A DNA stretch of 49,896 nt, taken from NCBI GenBank assembly GCA_017483735.1, contig JAFUVF010000063.1:1-49896 (forward strand), read 5' to 3'. This document shows, in pieces, positions 27,130 through 37,134 of this stretch (position 1 is its first letter; the number at the start of each line of letters is the position of its first letter). The notes beneath the pieces were generated by a model. The model made no database searches, was not told the origin of the DNA, and saw only the letters and a list, made by a program, of their open reading frames with translations. The position numbers and the translations under genes were made by a program. The DNA comes from Lachnospiraceae bacterium. Lineage in GTDB: Bacteria; Bacillota; Clostridia; Lachnospirales; Lachnospiraceae.

Positions 27130-27770
27130 GCGTTTTCTCCTTCAAAAGAGTAAAGGATTGCGTTTATTATTGCTGCCGCGACATTGCTTCCGCCCTTTCG
27201 CCCTCTTGCAACGATATAGGGTATATCAGTGCCCATTATGAGCTCCTTTGCCTCCACGACATTCACAAAGCCTACAGGCACGCCGATTATGGCGGCAGGG
27301 CGGCATTTGCTTTCGCCTATGAGCTCATGGAGCCTGATGAGCGCAGTGGGGGCGTTTCCGATTGCGTAAATTAAGTTATCTCCGAGGGTTAAGGATTTGT
27401 CCATGCTGACATATGCCCTTGTAACGCCGGCTTCCTTAGCCCTTTCTGCCACGTCCTCATCGCTCATAAAGCAGTGAACTTCACTTCCGTATTTGGCGAG
27501 AGCGGTCTTGTTTATGCCTGATTTTGCCATCTGAGTATCGGTTATTATGGGAGTTTTAGCTTTTATGGCATTTTGAATTATGTAAACCACGTCGGGAGAA
27601 AAGTACAGGTTCCCGGCATAATCAAAATCGGCGGTGGTGTGGATTACACGCTTGATTATGGGGGCGTATGCAGGAGGGAGGCTTATTCCCATTTTCTTAA
27701 GTTCCCCGCCTATTATTTCAAAGCTTTTTTTCTCTATGTCTGCGGGTTTGATTATATTTATATTGCTCAT
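27126..27770 (-). CDS. cbiC: Precorrin-8X / cobalt-precorrin-8 methylmutase
   Basis: Moves the C-11 methyl group to C-12 to give (cobalt-)hydrogenobyrinate in corrin ring synthesis. The catalytic His is in RVIHTTADFDY; other family motifs are IITDTQMAKSGI and VPVGFVNVVEAKE. The frame opens at an ATG at 27809, but the family usually starts near MSNINIIKPADIEKKS, so I chose the ATG at 27770 (214 residues). Neither start has a clear ribosome binding site. An extended -10 lies just upstream of 27770, so the mRNA could be leaderless. No cobalamin riboswitch is visible upstream. Confidence 0.88.
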   Translation of the reverse strand: MSNINIIKPADIEKKSFEIIGGELKKMGISLPPAYAPIIKRVIHTTADFDYAGNLYFSPDVVYIIQNAIKAKTPIITDTQMAKSGINKTALAKYGSEVHCFMSDEDVAERAKEAGVTRAYVSMDKSLTLGDNLIYAIGNAPTALIRLHELIGESKCRPAAIIGVPVGFVNVVEAKELIMGTDIPYIVARGRKGGSNVAAAIINAILYSFEGENA

Positions 27771-27777
27771 AAGAATT

Positions 27778-27786
27778 ATTGTAGCA
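27778..27786 (-). promoter_or_regulatory. Extended -10 element before cbiC
   Basis: On the - strand TGC-TACAAT ends 7 bp before the chosen ATG at 27770, which would put the transcription start at or next to the start codon. No good -35 is seen. Confidence 0.4.
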
Positions 27787-27827
27787 CTTTTAACAAATTT
27801 TTCATACAATTAGTGATAAAAATGGTG

Positions 27828-27833
27828 TATAAT
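27828..27833 (+). promoter_or_regulatory. Candidate -10 of the citrate synthase gene
   Basis: A perfect TATAAT 29 bp before the GTG start, without a recognisable -35. It faces away from the cbiC promoter in the same short gap. Confidence 0.4.
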
Positions 27834-27862
27834 CTAAATACATTTTTTTGGAGGAAGTGCCT

Positions 27863-29209
27863 GTGAAGAAGAAAAAGGATTATTTGATAAATTATGCCGA
27901 AAGCTGCAGAAAGGCAGACTGCGTTAATGAGGAGATGTTTGAAAAGCACGGAGTTTTGCGAGGGCTTAGGGATAAGAACGGAAACGGTGTCGTTGCCGGT
28001 CTTACGAATATTTCCAGAATTGATGCCTTTGAAATGGTAAACGGAGTAAAGACCCCCTGCGACGGTAAGCTCTGGTACAGAGGGTATGACGTGATAGATT
28101 TGATAAACGGCTTCAAGGGTAAGCGCTACGGCTTTGAGGAGATTACATACCTTCTGCTTTTCGGCGAGCTTCCGGACGAAGCCGAGCTTTCAAAATTCCG
28201 TGAAATATTGGCGGAGAGGCGCACTCTTCCCACAAACTTTACCAGGGATGTCATAATGAAGGCACCCAGTGCGGATATTATGAACTCGCTTACAAGGAGC
28301 GTTCTGACCCTTGCGTCCTATGACAAGAACGTGTCGGACAATAGTGTCGAGAACGTGCTTGACCAGTGCATAGGGCTTATAAGCATTTTTCCTATGATAG
28401 CGGTATACGGATATCATGCCTACAATCATTACGAGAATGACGGGAGCATGTATATCCACAGACCAAAGAAGGAGCTGTCTACTGCGGAAAATCTCCTCAC
28501 AATGCTCCGTCCGGATATGAAGTACTCGGAGCTGGAGGCGAGAGTTCTGGATATTGCCCTTGTGCTTCATATGGAGCACGGAGGCGGAAACAATTCCACC
28601 TTTACGACGAGAGTTACCACAAGCTCCGGCTCTGATACTTATTCGGTAATTGCTGCGGCGCTTTCATCCCTTAAGGGGCCCAAGCACGGCGGAGCCAACA
28701 TAAAGGTCGTGGAGATGATGCGTGATATAGAGAAGAACGTACATGACTGGACGGATGAGGACGAGGTAAGGGCATACCTTAACAAGATACTCGGAAAGGA
28801 AGCCTTTGACAAAAAAGGACTCATATATGGTATGGGACATGCGGTCTATTCCTTGTCAGACCCGAGAGCGCAGGTATTCAAGGGCTTTGTGGAAAAGCTG
28901 GCAAGGGAGAAAAAGCGGGATAAGGATTTCGAGCTTTATTCAATGATAGAGCGTCTGGCACCGGAGGTAATAGGGCAGAAGGCAAGGATATACAAGGGAG
29001 TTTCCGCCAATGTGGACTTCTATTCGGGATTTGTATATTCAATGTTAGAAATACCTCTCGAGCTCTACACACCCATATTTGCCATTGCGAGGATTGTAGG
29101 CTGGAGCGCCCACAGGATAGAGGAGCTCATAAATATGGACAAGATTATCCGTCCCGCCTACAAGAGCGTGATGGAGGTGCGGGATTATGTGGATATGGGC
29201 GAGAGATAG
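27863..29209 (+). CDS. Citrate synthase
   Basis: Condenses acetyl-CoA and oxaloacetate to citrate; probably feeds glutamate synthesis in an anaerobe with an incomplete TCA cycle. The start is taken as the GTG at 27863 because GGAGG lies 8 bp before it; the frame itself opens at a TTG that overlaps that site. The product has 448 residues. Family motifs are MEHGGGNNSTF (first catalytic His), KGPKHGGANIKV, YGMGHAVYSLSDPRA (second His) and the acid in SANVDFYSGF. It stands alone between the divergent cobalamin genes and the chemoreceptor. A 2-methylcitrate synthase activity is possible but nothing nearby supports it. Confidence 0.9.
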   Translation: MKKKKDYLINYAESCRKADCVNEEMFEKHGVLRGLRDKNGNGVVAGLTNISRIDAFEMVNGVKTPCDGKLWYRGYDVIDLINGFKGKRYGFEEITYLLLFGELPDEAELSKFREILAERRTLPTNFTRDVIMKAPSADIMNSLTRSVLTLASYDKNVSDNSVENVLDQCIGLISIFPMIAVYGYHAYNHYENDGSMYIHRPKKELSTAENLLTMLRPDMKYSELEARVLDIALVLHMEHGGGNNSTFTTRVTTSSGSDTYSVIAAALSSLKGPKHGGANIKVVEMMRDIEKNVHDWTDEDEVRAYLNKILGKEAFDKKGLIYGMGHAVYSLSDPRAQVFKGFVEKLAREKKRDKDFELYSMIERLAPEVIGQKARIYKGVSANVDFYSGFVYSMLEIPLELYTPIFAIARIVGWSAHRIEELINMDKIIRPAYKSVMEVRDYVDMGER

Positions 29210-29237
29210 GCGTTAAAATTAAAAGCACAGGCGCTGA

Positions 29238-29266
29238 TTGACACAGGTTAATAAATATTTTATAAT
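29238..29266 (+). promoter_or_regulatory. Consensus sigma-A promoter of the chemoreceptor / ATP synthase unit
   Basis: TTGACA and TATAAT separated by exactly 17 bp, both perfect matches. It lies 38 bp before the chemoreceptor ATG, with CGGAGG as the ribosome binding site. It is the strongest promoter seen in the window. Confidence 0.88.
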
Positions 29267-29304
29267 ATAAGGACATAAAAATCATATTTCGGAGGTCTTC
29301 TCAT

Positions 29305-31020
29305 ATGGCAAAAAAGCGGGTTGTAAGTATTCAAAGTAAGCTCTTGGCGGTCATACTTCCGCTGTTTTTGATTTCCTTTGTGATAACAACGGTACTCATA
29401 TATACCAATGCCTGTGAGATAATTCTTACCAATGCGGAGAGCAATATAAAGACCGAATCTGATTCAAATCTCAAAACCATGGTCAATGACCTGATTGTTC
29501 AGATTCCCACTGAGAGCGTTGAGGAATCCTACAAGAAGCTTTCATTAAAGCCTGCCACCAAGAATTATATTTACAGTATGGTTCACGACATCATATTTAT
29601 GGAGGAGGGCAGAGCAATCCTTGTGGATACCCGCTCGCTTCTTGTGCTTTCTCACAGTGAGGAGGAGTATCAGAACAGGAAGCTTTCCGATGCAGATATA
29701 GGCGGCTTCTACAACAGGATAGGAGAACTTGTAAATTCGGGTAATACGGATGTAAATGAACTTTCAAACAACGGAGAGGTGTATTACGTTGTCATATCCT
29801 ATATGGAGGGCGCACCCTGGGCACTTGTATCCTACATCCCCAAGAGTCACATAACGAAGGATTTGCAGAGTCTTCTTGTGTTCATCGCCATAATATTTGT
29901 GGCAGTGCTTCTGATTGTTGCGGTTGTGACCGGTCTTGTCATAAGAAAGACTCTGCTTCCGATCAAAACTCTTACAAACAACATAACCACGATATCCGAC
30001 GGAGATTTCACGATTGACGTAAGGAGCAAGGGCAATGACGAGATAAGTGTAATGAGCAGCTCCCTTTCTGATTTCGTACAGATAATGAGAGAGGTCATCG
30101 GAGATATCAGAAATGTGTCGGATCAGCTTTCGGAATCCAGCGGCAACACGAAGAATATAGCGACGGCGCTCAATTCCGCAGCGGATTCACAAGCTACATC
30201 CATGGCGGATGTCAAGCAGACCCTTGACCAGATTGCACAGGGTATACAGGAGCTTGCGGAGCATGCAACCACTCTTTCCGGTGTCGTTACCGAGACCAAT
30301 GAGAGAGGCGAGGAAGCCAGAGCAAGCATGAAGCTTACCGTAGAGGTGGCAGCAGGCGGAAAGAACGATATGCAGGAGGTGGGACGCACCATGACCTCCA
30401 TCGTGGATTCCATGAAGAGCCTGCAGGATATGGTTATTCAGGTAAGCAAATCCACGGAGAGCATCAATTCCATGGTTGAAATGATAACGGATATTTCCGA
30501 CCAGACGAATCTCCTGTCCCTGAATGCTTCCATAGAGGCAGCAAGAGCCGGGGATGCCGGCAGGGGCTTTGCCGTTGTTGCAGAGGAAATCAGACGTCTT
30601 GCCGAGACCTCGGCAGATTCCGCCGCACAGATTGGAGAGATTATCGGAAAGGTCAATGAGGACGTTCAGACCATGGTCAAAAAGACCGATGAGAGCGTTC
30701 AGTATATAGAGAGCAATTCGGAGAAGATTACCGAGTCCAGCAAGGTATTTGAAAAGATATACAATGATGTATCCGAGGCTAACGAGATGGTCGGCGGCAT
30801 TGTGGATCAGATAAATCAGGTCGAAAATGTTGCAACGAATATCGCCGCCCTGTCCGAGGAGCAGTCCGCAAACACTGCAGAGATATTGGCATCCACAGAG
30901 GATCTTACGGACAATACGGTACAGTTCTCCAACGATTCGCAGACTGTGGCAAGCTCTGCGGATGAGGTTTCCTCCGCTGCATTTACACTTGCGGAGCATA
31001 TGAGAAGATTTAAGGTCTAA
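29305..31020 (+). CDS. Methyl-accepting chemotaxis protein
   Basis: A 571-residue chemoreceptor. Membrane segments are at about 12-33 and 189-213; the extracytoplasmic sensor between them is about 155 residues, Cache-like in size with [10 protein letters not shown] near its end. A HAMP domain follows (about 214-266) and then a long coiled-coil signalling domain. The highly conserved hairpin tip reads [18 protein letters not shown] then [16 protein letters not shown]. There is no C-terminal CheR/CheB-binding pentapeptide. It controls CheA in taxis; the ligand is unknown. No terminator separates it from atpB 16 bp downstream. Confidence 0.95.
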   Translation: MAKKRVVSIQSKLLAVILPLFLISFVITTVLIYTNACEIILTNAESNIKTESDSNLKTMVNDLIVQIPTESVEESYKKLSLKPATKNYIYSMVHDIIFMEEGRAILVDTRSLLVLSHSEEEYQNRKLSDADIGGFYNRIGELVNSGNTDVNELSNNGEVYYVVISYMEGAPWALVSYIPKSHITKDLQSLLVFIAIIFVAVLLIVAVVTGLVIRKTLLPIKTLTNNITTISDGDFTIDVRSKGNDEISVMSSSLSDFVQIMREVIGDIRNVSDQLSESSGNTKNIATALNSAADSQATSMADVKQTLDQIAQGIQELAEHATTLSGVVTETNERGEEARASMKLTVEVAAGGKNDMQEVGRTMTSIVDSMKSLQDMVIQVSKSTESINSMVEMITDISDQTNLLSLNASIEAARAGDAGRGFAVVAEEIRRLAETSADSAAQIGEIIGKVNEDVQTMVKKTDESVQYIESNSEKITESSKVFEKIYNDVSEANEMVGGIVDQINQVENVATNIAALSEEQSANTAEILASTEDLTDNTVQFSNDSQTVASSADEVSSAAFTLAEHMRRFKV

Positions 31021-31036
31021 AGGAGCATACGGACAA

Positions 31037-31735
31037 ATGGGAAGTCTTGCGGACGAATTACTTAAGGAGCTTGAGGTTGAGACAGTATTTTCCTTCGATG
31101 TAGGCGGGTATCATATAAATATATTCGAGTCCACCGTAATAACCTGGTGCATAATGGCTTTCCTTCTCGTATTCTGCATAGTCCTTACATCAGGAATGAA
31201 GGTCAGGGGACAGCTTTCAAGAAGGCAGATCATAGCCGAAACAATAGTGACTAAGCTCGACGGTTTTGTCGGAGATATGGTGGGAGAGGAAGGACATGCC
31301 TACGTGCCGTATCTCTGTTCTGTTTTAATCTATCTGGCGCTTGCAAATACAATAGGAGTATTCGGATTAAAGCCCCCCACAAAGGATCTGAACAGCACCA
31401 TAGCTCTGGCGCTTATGAGCATCATACTTATCCAGGTTGCCAATATCAGGGCAAAGAAGGTAAAGGGGTGGATAAAGAGCTTTGCGGAGCCCATTGCAAT
31501 CGTTACCCCCATAAATATTCTGGAGCTTGTGATAAAACCCCTTTCCTTGTGTATGCGACTGTTCGGAAATGTTTTGGGAGCCTTTGTCATTATGGAGCTC
31601 GTGAAGATTGCCATGAAGGTGCCTGTAGTGGTGCCGGTGGTGCTTGGAGCGTATTTTGATATATTTGACGGACTTATTCAGGCATATATATTTGTATTTC
31701 TGACATCACTTTTCATAAGAGAAGTGGTGGAGTAA
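31037..31735 (+). CDS. atpB: F-type ATP synthase subunit a
   Basis: Membrane stator subunit that forms the ion half-channels against the c ring. The 232 residues have five or six hydrophobic segments. The essential Arg is in SLCMRLFGNVLGAF (about R174), and the last helix region GAYFDIFDGLIQAYIFVFL matches the family. An AAAGGAG site lies 11 bp before the ATG, partly in the stop codon of the chemoreceptor gene. No atpI precedes it, unlike many bacterial atp operons. Confidence 0.95.
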   Translation: MGSLADELLKELEVETVFSFDVGGYHINIFESTVITWCIMAFLLVFCIVLTSGMKVRGQLSRRQIIAETIVTKLDGFVGDMVGEEGHAYVPYLCSVLIYLALANTIGVFGLKPPTKDLNSTIALALMSIILIQVANIRAKKVKGWIKSFAEPIAIVTPINILELVIKPLSLCMRLFGNVLGAFVIMELVKIAMKVPVVVPVVLGAYFDIFDGLIQAYIFVFLTSLFIREVVE

Positions 31736-31774
31736 ACAAAAAATTGTCACTAATATGAAAGGAGAATTTATATT

Positions 31775-31990
31775 ATGGTAGCATTGGGAGCAGGAATTGC
31801 AGCGCTGGCTTGTCTCGGCGGAGGTATCGGAATCGGACTTGCCACAAGTAAGGCGGCGGATGCAATAGCAAGACAGCCGGAGGCTGAGTCGAAAATCACA
31901 AAGGTGCTTCTTTTGGGAGGCGCTTTGGCGGAGGCAACCGCTATATACGGCTTTGTCATCGGCGTGCTTATAATACTGTTTCTTGGATAA
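31775..31990 (+). CDS. atpE: F-type ATP synthase subunit c
   Basis: Proteolipid of the rotor ring, 71 residues in two membrane helices with the polar loop ARQPEAE. The ion-binding carboxylate is E53 (GALAEATAIYGF). Compared with the sodium-type c subunit of Ilyobacter, the Gln of the first helix is Ile (I20), the Ser after the Glu is Ala (A54), but Thr55 and Tyr58 are kept. The loss of two sodium ligands points to proton coupling, as an inference. GAAAGGAG precedes the ATG. Confidence 0.95.
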   Translation: MVALGAGIAALACLGGGIGIGLATSKAADAIARQPEAESKITKVLLLGGALAEATAIYGFVIGVLIILFLG

Positions 31991-32004
31991 AAAGGGAGAT
32001 TGAG

Positions 32005-32490
32005 ATGCTTAAACTAGACCCTGTAAATCTTATATGTACGATTGTTAATATTCTCATACTTTTCTTTATCGTCTGGAGGTTTCTCTTCAAGCCGGTGCGA
32101 AAGATTCTTGATGCGCGTCAGGCGGAAATCGATGCAGGCTACGACGAGGTGCAGGCGGCAAAGGATGAGGCTGAGAAGCTAAAGAATAAGTACGAGGAAT
32201 CCCTTGCAGGCGTGGATGCTGAGAAGGCGAAGATATTGAACGAGACCCGTATGAGGGCAGGCGGAGAATATGAAAAGCTCCTTGCCGATGCTACCGATGA
32301 GGCAAAGAAGATTCTGGACGATGCCAAGAGGGATGCGGAGAACGAAAAGTCGAGGATTATAAAGGAAGCCAAGGAAGAGCTGGCGGATATAGTTGTGGAA
32401 GCTACGGAGAAGATAGCCTCCGCAAACGAGAACGAAGAAAAAGACAGAGAGCTTTATGATAAATTCATAAATCTGGGCGGTCTGGCATAA
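32005..32490 (+). CDS. atpF: F-type ATP synthase subunit b
   Basis: Peripheral stalk subunit, 161 residues. One N-terminal membrane helix (LICTIVNILILFFIVWRFLF) leads into FKPVRKILDAR and a long charged coiled coil rich in Ala, Glu and Lys. It is of ordinary length and is not fused to delta as in mycobacteria. Normally its C-terminal end binds the C-terminal domain of delta; here that domain appears at the start of the next gene, 16 bp away. Confidence 0.95.
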   Translation: MLKLDPVNLICTIVNILILFFIVWRFLFKPVRKILDARQAEIDAGYDEVQAAKDEAEKLKNKYEESLAGVDAEKAKILNETRMRAGGEYEKLLADATDEAKKILDDAKRDAENEKSRIIKEAKEELADIVVEATEKIASANENEEKDRELYDKFINLGGLA

Positions 32491-32506
32491 TTCCGGGGTA
32501 TTAAAA

Positions 32507-34282
32507 GTGGCTAAGAAGAAAAAGAAAAAAAGCTTTGCCGTGGAGCTAAGGTATGTAACCAGACCCACGGATGAACAGTTCAACAAAATAAAGGAATTTG
32601 TACTGAATAAATACTCCGATGAAGAGCTTCTGCCGGAGGATTTTGTATTTACCCTCACGGAGGATAAAAGCCTCGGCGGCGGCTTCATAATCACAGCCGG
32701 AAATGAGATATACGACTGGTCCACAAAGGGACGTGTGCGGCAGCTTAAGAATCGCATAGAGCAGATTGAGCATACCACGATAGAGGCTGATACGGATATC
32801 ATTCCCATATTGAGGAGCTCCGTGGAGGAATTCAAGCTTGCCGCATCCCACAGAAAGGTGGGAAGAGTATCCTTTGTAGGGGACGGCATAGCCAATGTCG
32901 TCGGCTTCAATCACGCAAGATACGGAGAGATTGTATTATTTGAGTGCGGCGTAAAAGGTATGGTGCTTGATGTGAGAAGAGATGACATCGGCGTCATATT
33001 GTTTGGAAGAGATACTGAGATCACAGAGGGAAGCAGTGTCGTCCGCACCATGAAAAACGCAGGGATACCTGTAGGAGAGGGGTTCCTGGGAAGAGTGGTA
33101 AACGCTCTTGGAGAGCCTCTGGACAACGAAGGGATCATAAAGGAGGAGGATTATCGTCCCATAGAGAACGAGGCACCCTCAATAGTTGACAGGAAATCTG
33201 TAAGTGTTCCCATGGAAACCGGAATACTTGCGATAGATTCCATGTTCCCCATAGGAAGAGGTCAGAGAGAGCTGATAATCGGAGACCGTCAGACGGGAAA
33301 GACCTCCCTTGCCCTTGATGCCATCATCAACCAGAAGGACAAGGATGTAATCTGCATATATGTGGCAATCGGACAGAAGGCTTCCACCATTGCAAAGCTT
33401 GTGGGAACCCTGAAGAACGAAAATGCCCTCAAATATACAATAGTGGTCGCAGCGACGGCTTCCGACCCCGCACCGTTACAATATATCGCACCCTATGCGG
33501 GAACATCTCTTGCGGAGTACTTTATGTACAAGGGAAAGGATGTGCTCATAGTGTATGACGACCTTTCAAAGCATGCGGTGGCTTACCGTGCGCTGTCGCT
33601 TCTTTTGGAGCGCTCTCCCGGGCGTGAGGCATATCCCGGAGACGTATTCTATCTTCATTCAAGACTTTTGGAGAGAAGCGCAAGAGTGACGGAGGAGCTG
33701 GGAGGCGGCTCGATCACAGCGCTTCCCATAATAGAAACACAGGCGGGGGATGTTTCCGCATATATCCCTACAAATGTAATATCCATAACCGACGGACAGA
33801 TATATCTGGAGAGCAATCTTTTCTTTGCTGGGCAGCGCCCTGCCGTAAATGTGGGACTTTCCGTATCCCGTGTAGGCGGCGCCGCACAGACGAAGGCTAT
33901 GAAGAAGGCTGCGGGAAGCATACGTATAGACCTTGCGCAGTACAGGGAGATGGAGGTATTTACCCAGTTTTCGTCAGACCTTGACGATTCCACCAAGGCA
34001 CAGCTCGCCCACGGAAAGAATCTTATGGAACTTTTGAAGCAGCCCCTTTTAAATCCGCTGTCAATGCCTGAGCAGGTAATAACGCTTGTGGTTGCGAACG
34101 AAAATATCATAAACGACATTCCTTCCAACAAGGTAAAGGATTTTCAGGGTAAGCTCCTTATGTACATTCAGGGAGAGCACCCGGAGCTTATAAGAGATTT
34201 GCAGACAGGGAAGACTCTCACGGATGAGATAAAGGAGCAGATCATAAGCGCCGCAAGATCCTTTAAGGGAAGCTATAAGTAG
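32507..34282 (+). CDS. atpA: F-type ATP synthase alpha subunit with N-terminal delta (OSCP) C-terminal domain
   Basis: A 591-residue protein, about 90 longer than normal alpha (about 500). Residues 100-591 are a standard alpha: the N-terminal helix (PILRSSVEEFKLAASH), P-loop GDRQTGKT at 259-266, PGREAYPGDVFYLHSRLLER, and the AtpA C-terminal domain. Residues 1-95 are extra: a basic start, a helical part (TDEQFNKIKEFVLNKY), and a strand-turn-helix reading GGGFIITAGNEIYDWSTKGR then VRQLKNRIEQ. This matches the C-terminal end of delta/AtpH (family pattern: GG-x-x-x-x-x-G-x-x-x-x-D-x-S-x-x-x-x-x-x-x-L). No atpH exists between atpF and atpA. GTG at 32507 is the only start that keeps the whole frame; the ribosome binding site is weak (CGGGG). 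Confidence 0.9.
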   Translation: MAKKKKKKSFAVELRYVTRPTDEQFNKIKEFVLNKYSDEELLPEDFVFTLTEDKSLGGGFIITAGNEIYDWSTKGRVRQLKNRIEQIEHTTIEADTDIIPILRSSVEEFKLAASHRKVGRVSFVGDGIANVVGFNHARYGEIVLFECGVKGMVLDVRRDDIGVILFGRDTEITEGSSVVRTMKNAGIPVGEGFLGRVVNALGEPLDNEGIIKEEDYRPIENEAPSIVDRKSVSVPMETGILAIDSMFPIGRGQRELIIGDRQTGKTSLALDAIINQKDKDVICIYVAIGQKASTIAKLVGTLKNENALKYTIVVAATASDPAPLQYIAPYAGTSLAEYFMYKGKDVLIVYDDLSKHAVAYRALSLLLERSPGREAYPGDVFYLHSRLLERSARVTEELGGGSITALPIIETQAGDVSAYIPTNVISITDGQIYLESNLFFAGQRPAVNVGLSVSRVGGAAQTKAMKKAAGSIRIDLAQYREMEVFTQFSSDLDDSTKAQLAHGKNLMELLKQPLLNPLSMPEQVITLVVANENIINDIPSNKVKDFQGKLLMYIQGEHPELIRDLQTGKTLTDEIKEQIISAARSFKGSYK

Positions 34283-34287
34283 GCAAT

Positions 34288-36608
<2,321 letters not shown>

Positions 36609-36624
36609 TTTGACATTTGAGTGA

Positions 36625-36691
36625 GCACCCGCCGCAGGCAGATTGGTTTCGGGTCTAAAGTCTACCGAAACCAACTGCCGTTGCCGGGTGC
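36625..36691 (+). other. Long hairpin between atpD and atpC
   Basis: GCACCCG (36625-36631) pairs with CGGGTGC (36685-36691), GGCAG (36637) with CTGCC (36675), and TTGGTTTCGG (36643) with CCGAAACCAA (36665), leaving a 12-nt loop and a 5x5 internal loop. No T run follows, so it is not a terminator. It may tune mRNA stability or translation of atpC relative to atpD. Confidence 0.85.
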
Positions 36692-36706
36692 GGAGTAAAA
36701 TATTCA

Positions 36707-37129
36707 ATGGCTACATTCAGTCTTAAGGTGCTTGCCGCCGACAAAAAATTTTATACAGGCAGATGCAACGCTCTCATAGTTCCCGCTCTCGACGGGGAAT
36801 TAGAGATAATGAGCCACCATGAGGATATGGTGATTGCCACAAAGGAAGGCACTATGCGCTTTAAGGAGTCCGACGATTCGGAATGGAGATACGCCGTGGT
36901 GGGGCTTGGCTTTGTGCATATCGCAAACAACCGTGTCACATATCTGGTGGATACTGCGGAGCGCCCGGAGGATATAGACAGAGTGAGGGCGGAGCGCGCA
37001 AAGGAGCGTGCTGAGGAGCAGATGCGCCAGAAGCAGTCCATTGCGGAGTACCATGTATCACAGGCGTCCCTTGCAAGAGCCATGGTAAGGCTTAAGGAAG
37101 CCGGAAGAGTAAATATAAACAATCACTAA
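36707..37129 (+). CDS. atpC: F-type ATP synthase epsilon subunit
   Basis: Rotor subunit, 140 residues, which links gamma to the c ring and can inhibit hydrolysis. The N-terminal beta sandwich (FSLKVLAADKKFYTGRC, VPALDGELEIMSHHEDMV) and the C-terminal helical hairpin (RVRAERAKERAEEQMRQ) are both present, so the inhibitory two-helix part is kept. The ATG follows GCGGAGTAAAA. The ABC exporter gene begins 5 bp after its stop, so read-through is likely. Confidence 0.93.
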   Translation: MATFSLKVLAADKKFYTGRCNALIVPALDGELEIMSHHEDMVIATKEGTMRFKESDDSEWRYAVVGLGFVHIANNRVTYLVDTAERPEDIDRVRAERAKERAEEQMRQKQSIAEYHVSQASLARAMVRLKEAGRVNINNH

Positions 37130-37134
37130 AAGCT

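Noticed and set aside
27771..27862. Cobalamin riboswitch before cbiC
   Set aside because: The gap to citrate synthase is under 100 bp, too short for a cobalamin riboswitch, and no B12-box-like sequence is visible.
30187..30999. 270-codon open frame on the - strand
   Set aside because: Mirror of the conserved chemoreceptor signalling domain; no ribosome binding site or family signal.
36609..36640. Promoter for atpC from the TTGACA after atpD
   Set aside because: No -10 element at 16-19 bp; that position is inside the GC-rich hairpin arm.
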